A stretch of DNA of 10,369 bases from positions 1-10,369 of the forward strand of contig CAZCRG010000060.1 of assembly GCA_964501105.1 (NCBI GenBank), written 5' to 3'. Both the position numbers and the translations under genes were made by a program. This document shows, in pieces, positions 5,917-10,369 of the stretch. The notes beneath the pieces were generated by a model. It was not told the DNA's origin, ran no database searches, and saw only the letters and a program-made list of their open reading frames with translations. Each line of letters starts with the position of its first letter. Positions within the stretch are counted from its first letter, which is position 1. Source of the DNA: BMS3B sp964501105 (GTDB taxonomy: Archaea; Hydrothermarchaeota; Hydrothermarchaeia; Hydrothermarchaeales; BMS3B).

Positions 5917-6926
5917 TTCAGAACCTCCCTGCCTGTTTTCTCCTTAATTCCAATCATAGATGCAAAGCCATCTATATCCCTGTTCCCAATAACAACCTCC
6001 CTGTGAGCCTTTCTCAACAGATAGGGATAACCGTCTATTGAAAAGTACTTCACCCTCTCCAGAATAGCCACAACATCCCTTTCCACAATCTCTCTGGGAA
6101 CCTCAAAGAGAAGAACCTGCTTCCTGTCTTCAAGTCTTGCATAGAATCTGCTGAAAACCATACTCTGGAAAAAATTACTGTAAACCGGGAACTTCCTTTC
6201 AAGAGTGTTTTCATATATATTTGAGAACCCCTCCTTAGAGGATACCTCTTCAAAGCCTGCCATATAGGGAATCTCATAACCTGCCTTTGTATCTGAGGAT
6301 GTCTTTGAGATGCCCACTATTTTATTCACACCCTTCTCCAGAAGAGCAGAGAGGGAGTAGAGGTATTCAAGGTACTCAAGAAAGAATATTTCTTCATTGC
6401 CCAGCTTCTCCTCTCTGGCAATCCTCTTTGAAACCACCTCTGCACTGTTGCTCCTCTCGATCTCAGGGAGATACTTCAAGACCTCTTCCCTGTCCTCTCT
6501 GCCAAGGCTGTAGAGCTCTCTTGGAGCCACCAGGGCAGCATAGAGAGAGCCGTCCAGCATTAAAAGGTCAACATTGTGGAGATGTCTGAGAGCTGTTTTA
6601 ATTTCAAGTATGGTCATATAAAGACTGAGTCTTTCCTTAACATACCTGTAAGGATACAGGAAATCTATATCCACACTACCATCAACTCTGAGTTTGCCAT
6701 CATAGAGAACACAGGCTGCATTTAATGCATAGAGCACAAGGCTTTTGTACTTCTTGTGATTCACACTTCCATCCTCAGCTCCTGCCCTCGATTCTTTAGC
6801 TTCAATCTCCACCTCTCTCCACTCATCCCTGAAAACACTGAAGTTAGTCTTTGATCTGAGGCTTTTCACATAATTCTGAAGCTCTTTCCTCTTTCTGGCA
6901 AAGGCTTCATAGGTGCTCTGGAGCAT
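5913..6926 (-). CDS. nurA: NurA 5'-3' nuclease
   Basis: This 337-residue nuclease has an RNase H-like fold. It degrades DNA 5' to 3' when driven by HerA, producing 3' overhangs for RadA recombination. Candidate catalytic positions are D52 in AEDGSVN, E108 in TILEIKTAL, D125 in LLMLDGSLYAAL, and Y300/Y302 with H308 in GYPYLLRKAHREVVIG. These match the Asp-Glu-Asp-Tyr-His set known from crenarchaeal and Pyrococcus NurA. The ISKTS segment (206-210) is also typical. A box A lies about 26 bases before the ATG, so nurA-herA forms its own leaderless transcription unit, separate from the upstream NIF3 operon by 52 bases. The 3' end overlaps herA by 4 bases. Confidence 0.93.
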   Translation of the reverse strand: MLQSTYEAFARKRKELQNYVKSLRSKTNFSVFRDEWREVEIEAKESRAGAEDGSVNHKKYKSLVLYALNAACVLYDGKLRVDGSVDIDFLYPYRYVKERLSLYMTILEIKTALRHLHNVDLLMLDGSLYAALVAPRELYSLGREDREEVLKYLPEIERSNSAEVVSKRIAREEKLGNEEIFFLEYLEYLYSLSALLEKGVNKIVGISKTSSDTKAGYEIPYMAGFEEVSSKEGFSNIYENTLERKFPVYSNFFQSMVFSRFYARLEDRKQVLLFEVPREIVERDVVAILERVKYFSIDGYPYLLRKAHREVVIGNRDIDGFASMIGIKEKTGREVLK

Positions 6927-6945
6927 ATCTTAAGTTAGAGCTCAT

Positions 6946-6957
6946 AGAAATAAAAGC
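6946..6957 (-). promoter_or_regulatory. Box A of nurA-herA
   Basis: Read on the - strand, GCTTTTATTTCT is centred about 26 bases before the nurA ATG at 6926. No Shine-Dalgarno motif is visible in front of that ATG. Together this predicts a leaderless two-gene transcript. The element lies in the 52-base gap after the NIF3-like gene. Confidence 0.5.
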
Positions 6958-6978
6958 TTTGGGAGAGCACCGGAAAAG

Positions 6979-7728
6979 TTAAAGTCCAGTGCTGTGCTCT
7001 ATAAAGCTCACCTCAAGCCCAAACTTCTCCCTCAGATGCTCTCCAAGAGCTTTAACCCCTAATCTCTCTGTGGCATAATGCCCTGCGAAGATAACATTCA
7101 CCCCAAGCTCTTCGGCAAGAGTATAGGCAGAGTGAGAACTTTCTCCTGTTATGAGGGTGTCAAAGCCTATATCACTGGCTTCATTGAGAACCTGCCAGCC
7201 AGTGCCTGAAAGCACAGCAACCCTCTTAACCCTGTCCCCAAAGTCAAGCACTCTGCACCTTGTACCAAGCCTCTCCTCAACCCTTTCAGTAAAGCTCTTC
7301 AGAGATAGCTCTTCCTCAAGCTCACCCCAGAAGCCAAGGGGACTTCCTCTATACCTTCCAGCACCACCTCTAACCTCTATTCCCAGAGCCTTCATTATCT
7401 GAGCATTATTTCCAAGCTCTGGATGGGCATCCAGAGGGAGATGAGCCGCATAGAGAGAGATATTGCTATCAAAGAGGAGCTGGAGCCTCTCCTTCAAGTT
7501 TCCCCTTATATTTTTTATATCTCCCCAGAATAATCCATGATGCACAATAACAATATCTGAGCTGAGCCTGATTGCTTCTCTGAAAACTGCAGCACAGGCA
7601 TCAACTGCAAGAGCTACTCTTTTAACTTCCTCTCTGCCTTCAAACTGCAAACCATTGGAACTGGAATCCTGAAATTCATCAATTACAAGAAGTTTATCCA
7701 GATATTGAGTGAGCTCTTTAAGTTTCAT
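6979..7728 (-). CDS. NIF3-like dinuclear metal-centre protein (DUF34)
   Basis: This 249-residue protein of the NIF3/DUF34 family has the normal length for the short, insert-free form, which assembles as a hexameric toroid with two metals per subunit. The metal-site motifs are IVHHGLFWG (61-69, H63/H64), AAHLPLDAH (94-102, H96, D100 and H102) and GHYATERLGV (216-225, H217 and E221). The family mark SNGLQFEG occurs at 24-31. Family members are labelled 'GTP cyclohydrolase I type 2 homolog', but the true reaction is not established. The gene is the last of the ferredoxin-reductase-HIT-NIF3 unit. Its ATG overlaps the HIT stop as ATGA, so translation is coupled. Confidence 0.92.
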   Translation of the reverse strand: MKLKELTQYLDKLLVIDEFQDSSSNGLQFEGREEVKRVALAVDACAAVFREAIRLSSDIVIVHHGLFWGDIKNIRGNLKERLQLLFDSNISLYAAHLPLDAHPELGNNAQIMKALGIEVRGGAGRYRGSPLGFWGELEEELSLKSFTERVEERLGTRCRVLDFGDRVKRVAVLSGTGWQVLNEASDIGFDTLITGESSHSAYTLAEELGVNVIFAGHYATERLGVKALGEHLREKFGLEVSFIEHSTGL

Positions 7729-8135
7729 GTCTCTTTAAAAATTTTCTCAGCTAGAGTCTTCATCTCTTCACTGCTCAGCTCAGCTTTTTCGAGTTCAAAT
7801 TTGACCTCGCTCTCACTGTATCTCGGAACAATGTGGAGATGAAGATGCATAACCTCCTGTCCCGCTATCCTGCCCTCGTTGATAAAATAGTTGAAGCCCT
7901 CTGGCTTGAGAACCTTCTTGAGGGCTTTAGTAACTTTGGCTGCACCCTCTGCCAACTTTGCAGCAGTGGCTGGGGTACTCTCGCTGAAGCTCTGGACATG
8001 CTCCTTGGGTATAACAAGAGTATGTCCCTTGGTTATGGGATTGATGTCAAAAAAGGCGAGAGTGCTCTCATCCTCATATACCTTATAGCTGGGAATCTCT
8101 CCTTTAGCTATCTTGCAGAAGATGCACTCCTGCAT
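7725..8135 (-). CDS. HIT family nucleotide hydrolase/transferase
   Basis: This 136-residue histidine-triad protein resembles the HINT/HinT branch. The signature HLHLHIVPR is at 97-105, with H99 the likely nucleophile by alignment with family members. CIFCKIAKGEIP at 4-15 has a Cys-x2-Cys pair that usually helps to bind zinc. FFDINPITKGHTLVIPKEH (29-47) and FINEGRIAGQ (84-93) are also typical. These enzymes hydrolyse nucleoside phosphoramidates or dinucleotides, and the natural substrate here is unknown. The ATG lies immediately after the reductase stop, with GGAG upstream inside the reductase gene as ribosome-binding site. The 3' end overlaps the NIF3-like gene by 4 bases. Confidence 0.94.
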   Translation of the reverse strand: MQECIFCKIAKGEIPSYKVYEDESTLAFFDINPITKGHTLVIPKEHVQSFSESTPATAAKLAEGAAKVTKALKKVLKPEGFNYFINEGRIAGQEVMHLHLHIVPRYSESEVKFELEKAELSSEEMKTLAEKIFKET

Positions 8136-9320
8136 CTACATCAGCTCCTTGGCAGCCTTAAGGAGATTTGGACGCTTCATTAAAATCTTGGCAAGTTTGC
8201 CGAGTTTTTCTCCATTGGCAAAAGCTACTACATCATCACCGGTAAGCTCGCTAGCAAGGAAGTTCAAATCGCCATCGCTGAGTTGCTCTATGGCTCTTCT
8301 CAGCTTGTAAATTCTGTGGAGAATCTCTCCCCTTGCTTCTCTCCACTCTTTCTCATAGGCTGATAGCCTTGCCTCAGACACATCGCCCTTTTTAATAGCC
8401 TCTGCAGCCACTCTGCCAGCTATTTGACCTGCAAAGCTGGCCTCAAAAACACCTCCGCCGTGAATGGCATTCACCTGGTGCGCTGAATCCCCTACCAGCA
8501 TTAAGCCATTTCCAACCAGCTTATCGAGAGGAGCACCTACAGGCACGCCACCAGCATTGACTTCAATTATGGCGCCCTCATTGAAGGGCTCATTCTTGGC
8601 TATCCACTCATCAAGATACTGTCTTGCAGTTTTTCCTCCAACATTTCCACCTATGCCTATTCCTACATTGGCAACCTTTTTGCCCTTTGGAAATACCCAG
8701 ATATATCCTCTTGGTGCGATGTCATTTCCAAAGTAGAGGTCCAGCATATCAGGCTCTTCAAGGTCAACCACCATTTCATACTGGAAGGCAGAGTCTATAT
8801 CAACAAGCTTCTGGGTTGAGTTAATTCCATACCACCTTGCTACTTTACTTTCAACACCATCAGCACCAACAACAACCTTGGCCTCAATCTCAAACTTCTC
8901 CCCCATTCTATCGACTTCAACTCCCTTAACAAAGCCACCTTCAATCTTCAGACCTGTTACCTCTGTCCTTGTATACACATCAGCTCCAGCTTTAGCTGCC
9001 TCTATGGCAAGGTACTTGTCAAACATCTTGCGCTCAATTACCCAGCCCACCTGCTGATCATATCTTGCTGTAACTTTCTTGCCGTTGGGAGCTATTACAT
9101 TGGCGCCCCAGATCTCATTTATGCACCATCTTGGAGAAGGCTCAAAGCCAAGAGTTTTAACGCCGTTAACACTGAAACCCTCACCGCAGCGCTTTGGAGC
9201 TCCAATTTCCTGCCTTTTTTCAAGAAGGAGAACCTCAGCTCCAGCTTCTGCTGCAGCCTTTGCTGTGTTGCTCCCACCAGGACCTGCGCCAACTATTACA
9301 ATATCATAGCTATCCTTCAT
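8136..9320 (-). CDS. Geranylgeranyl reductase (archaeal lipid saturase)
   Basis: This 394-residue FAD enzyme belongs to the digeranylgeranylglycerophospholipid reductase family, which reduces the isoprenoid chains of archaeal membrane lipids. It has the Rossmann motif VGAGPGGSNTAK (10-21), PKRCGEGF (42-49) with the conserved Cys45, GYIWVFPKG, and the FAD motif GLMLVGDSAHQVNAIHGGG. I chose ATG 9320 because GGAGG lies 7 bases before it. ATG 9326 overlaps the ferredoxin stop as ATGA and is possible but only 1 base from GGAGG. The longer frame to 9383 runs into the ferredoxin gene and is rejected. The adjacent ferredoxin is the likely electron donor, as shown for the Methanosarcina acetivorans pair. 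Confidence 0.93.
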   Translation of the reverse strand: MKDSYDIVIVGAGPGGSNTAKAAAEAGAEVLLLEKRQEIGAPKRCGEGFSVNGVKTLGFEPSPRWCINEIWGANVIAPNGKKVTARYDQQVGWVIERKMFDKYLAIEAAKAGADVYTRTEVTGLKIEGGFVKGVEVDRMGEKFEIEAKVVVGADGVESKVARWYGINSTQKLVDIDSAFQYEMVVDLEEPDMLDLYFGNDIAPRGYIWVFPKGKKVANVGIGIGGNVGGKTARQYLDEWIAKNEPFNEGAIIEVNAGGVPVGAPLDKLVGNGLMLVGDSAHQVNAIHGGGVFEASFAGQIAGRVAAEAIKKGDVSEARLSAYEKEWREARGEILHRIYKLRRAIEQLSDGDLNFLASELTGDDVVAFANGEKLGKLAKILMKRPNLLKAAKELM

Positions 9321-9322
9321 TT

Positions 9323-9499
9323 TCATGCCTCCACTATAGCTCCAACCGGGCAGAATTTTGTGCAGGTGCCGCAGTCTGTGCACTTCTCAGCATCAACAAC
9401 AACTTCTGAGCCTTTATCAAGATTCAATGCAAGGAAGGGGCATACTCCTACGCAGCCACCACAGGACATGCAGATATTATAGAGAACCTTTCTCGGCAT
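9323..9499 (-). CDS. 8-Cys 2[4Fe-4S] ferredoxin, partner of the reductase
   Basis: This gene of 58 codons plus stop runs from ATG 9499 to TGA 9323-9325. The cysteines are at 10, 13, 16 and 20 (CMSCGGCVGVCP) and at 40, 43, 46 and 50 (CTDCGTCTKFCP), giving two complete CxxCxxCxxxCP clusters. It is a small soluble low-potential electron carrier. It directly precedes the geranylgeranyl reductase, with the stop overlapping a possible ATG, and the same gene order occurs in Methanosarcina acetivorans, where the ferredoxin is needed for full lipid reduction. Upstream are AAGGTGG as a ribosome-binding site and an A/T-rich box A around 9530-9545, so this is probably the first gene of the four-gene unit. 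Confidence 0.95.
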   Translation of the reverse strand: MPRKVLYNICMSCGGCVGVCPFLALNLDKGSEVVVDAEKCTDCGTCTKFCPVGAIVEA

Positions 9500-9529
9500 G
9501 ATACCACCTTCTTTGTGTTTACTTTGCTT

Positions 9530-9545
9530 CCTTATTAATATTTTT
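9530..9545 (-). promoter_or_regulatory. Probable promoter of the ferredoxin-reductase-HIT-NIF3 unit
   Basis: On the - strand an AAAAATATTAATAAGG stretch lies about 31 to 46 bases before the ferredoxin ATG at 9499. With a TATA-to-start distance near 25 bases, the transcript would have a leader of 10 to 15 bases, enough to hold the AAGGTGG ribosome-binding site. The rest of the gap from 9500 to 9601 shows no gene. Confidence 0.45.
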
Positions 9546-9592
9546 TGTGTAGAGGCAGGGAAAGGGTACAGGGCAAATTAAATCAGGTCCAG

Positions 9593-9598
9593 ACAAAA
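9593..9598 (-). terminator. T-run after the DUF99 gene
   Basis: Directly after the DUF99 stop (9602), the - strand reads CTTTTTGTC with five Ts, followed by pyrimidine-rich sequence. No hairpin is needed for archaeal U-tract termination. The signal is short and could be weak. Confidence 0.25.
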
Positions 9599-9601
9599 AG
9601 C

Positions 9602-10171
9602 TCAATAAAACCTTCTGTAAACCTGTCTCGCCAGGAGTCTTGCAACCCTCAGTGGCTCAGGCACAGCGCCCTGAAGGGTGAATCTGTTCAGAATATGCCT
9701 TGCTTCATGTTTATTCATCCCTGCATATCTCACAAATACTCTCTTTCCAGTTGCGAGGATAATTTCTTCTCTCCTTCCCAGCCTTCTGTAAGCTTCCAGT
9801 CTTTTCTCCCCATCCTCCAGCTCTTCGAGATACTTCTCAAGGCCTGGGCTCTCCTCATAGGTAACACAGATCAGGGGAAGCTCAAGGTGATAGTAAAGCT
9901 CATCCAGGTTTATTATATTGAAAAGGCTTATAACACAGCCGTTTAGCATTACAATATTAATATCCCTTCTACCCAGGGAGTTGAAAATCTCAATTACTGC
10001 CCCAGTGGCATCAAAGCCCCTAACTGTAGTTTCCGAAAAGGCAAAGCCGTCTATAATCAAATCGCTCCTCATCACCACTCCTGCGAGGGCAGCCTTTCTA
10101 CTTTTTCTCTTCACAAAACTTTCTGAGATTCCAAGGGCTCTGAGGCCTTTTTTGAAGAAATTGACAGGCAT
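9602..10171 (-). CDS. DUF99 family protein (possible endonuclease dU)
   Basis: This 189-residue protein belongs to the archaeal DUF99/UPF0215 family. The blocks that place it are LAGVVMRSDLIIDGFAFSE, TVRGFDATGAVIEIFNSLGR, INIVMLNGCVISLFNIINLDEL and LPLICVTYEESPGLEKYL. Some databases call the family 'endonuclease dU', implying an RNase H-like fold that cuts DNA at deoxyuridine. I treat that as a family label, not as proof here. Acidic residues in IIDGF and GFDATG would be the candidates for metal binding. The C-terminus is rich in arginine. A box A at about 10192-10202 lies some 26 bases before the ATG and suggests a leaderless, single-gene transcript. It is not in an operon with nurA-herA, though the theme of DNA repair would fit. 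Confidence 0.82.
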   Translation of the reverse strand: MPVNFFKKGLRALGISESFVKRKSRKAALAGVVMRSDLIIDGFAFSETTVRGFDATGAVIEIFNSLGRRDINIVMLNGCVISLFNIINLDELYYHLELPLICVTYEESPGLEKYLEELEDGEKRLEAYRRLGRREEIILATGKRVFVRYAGMNKHEARHILNRFTLQGAVPEPLRVARLLARQVYRRFY

Positions 10172-10191
10172 TAATATTACTTTATAAATTA

Positions 10192-10202
10192 AGTATATTT
10201 AA
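10192..10202 (-). promoter_or_regulatory. Box A of the DUF99 gene
   Basis: On the - strand an AAATATACTTA element is centred about 26 bases before the ATG at 10171. A second TATA-like string (10181-10188) is only 10 to 17 bases away and is probably too close. The surrounding 10172-10240 stretch is very A/T-rich and contains no gene. Confidence 0.4.
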
Positions 10203-10240
10203 TATTTTGCTAACAATAAAATTTGTATTTAAAATTCCTT

Positions 10241-10369
10241 TTACGCATAAATCCCTTCTTTTTTTGCCCTATTTATCAACGTGGGTGGGGAAACACCAAC
10301 TATTCTGCAAGCGATCCTTTCTCCACTGCCAGTATCTCTACTCCTGCTTCGTTGTATAAAGAATATATA
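10241..10369 (-). pseudogene. 3' end of a possible frameshifted helix-turn-helix gene
   Basis: On the - strand an open frame enters from the right edge and ends at TAA 10241-10243 after 42 codons. Its last part, RIVGVSPPTLINRAKKEGIY, looks like a helix-turn-helix (IxxxxGVSxxTLxxR). The upstream part in this frame (RSRSRDTGSGER) does not look protein-like. The neighbouring frame reads EAGVEILAVEKGSLAE and then stops, and joining the two gives a smoother helix-turn-helix (GSLAE followed by IVGVS). A single missing A near the TAG would explain this. It may be a UPF0175-like or other small DNA-binding protein. It could instead be intact in either frame. The 5' part lies outside the window. Confidence 0.3.

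Noticed and set aside
5369..5947. 192-codon open frame on the + strand
   Set aside because: It is antisense to the Walker A half of herA. It is Ser/Leu/Pro rich without motifs, as expected of a shadow frame.
9326..9383. Longer N-terminus for the geranylgeranyl reductase starting at 9383
   Set aside because: The added 19 residues are read out of frame from the second cysteine cluster of the ferredoxin gene. The Rossmann motif fits a start at 9320 or 9326.
9545..9946. 133-codon open frame on the + strand
   Set aside because: It is antisense to the DUF99 gene. The protein is low in motifs, and its upstream part lies in the ferredoxin/DUF99 spacer without a promoter.
10181..10188. TTTATAAA as the DUF99 gene's TATA box
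   Set aside because: It lies only 10 to 17 bases before the ATG, too close for archaeal initiation unless the real start is further downstream. The upstream ATATACTTA element fits better.
1..10369. Insertion sequences, CRISPR arrays, rRNA or direct-repeat clusters
   Set aside because: No repeated units, terminal inverted repeats, transposase motifs or rRNA-like stretches were seen on either strand.

Overview
The window looks like a chromosomal segment of an archaeon, most likely a euryarchaeon. The supporting signs are a NurA-HerA pair, DUF424 and DUF99 proteins, a MoeA fused to a periplasmic-binding-protein-like domain, a geranylgeranyl reductase for archaeal lipids, a tRNA-Trp with a bulge-helix-bulge intron, A/T-rich box A promoters about 25 bases before start codons, and arginine codons that are mostly AGA/AGG. 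Some features fit Archaeoglobi or Methanomicrobia-like lineages, but I cannot name the genus. I see no insertion sequence, CRISPR array or rRNA gene.

Left part (1-3069, + strand): the 3' end of a SagB/nitroreductase-type flavoprotein, then a 661-residue MoeA-type molybdopterin protein with a C-terminal ligand-binding domain, then a UspA-family protein. The last two each appear to have their own leaderless promoter.

Middle (3088-4438): on the - strand lie a PIN-domain protein and, 2 bases upstream of it, a 44-codon lysine-rich gene. Further upstream on the same strand is tRNA-Trp(CCA), whose 19-base intron folds into a near-canonical bulge-helix-bulge. Divergent from the tRNA is a DUF424 gene. 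Its stop codon shares a TTAA palindrome with the stop of herA, which converges on it.

Right part (4435-10171, - strand, in transcription order from the right): a DUF99 protein (a family sometimes labelled endonuclease dU); a four-gene unit of 8-Cys ferredoxin, geranylgeranyl reductase, HIT protein and NIF3-like protein, with abutting or overlapping ends; then nurA-herA with a 4-base overlap. The ferredoxin is the plausible electron donor for the reductase that saturates archaeal lipid chains. NurA and HerA form the end-resection nuclease/translocase, here without mre11 and rad50 beside them. The extreme right edge holds the 3' end of what may be a frameshifted helix-turn-helix gene.

No wholly new multi-gene system is evident. 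The best candidates for novelty are the 44-residue basic protein coupled to a PIN protein, the compact tRNA-Trp intron, and the broken helix-turn-helix remnant at the right edge.
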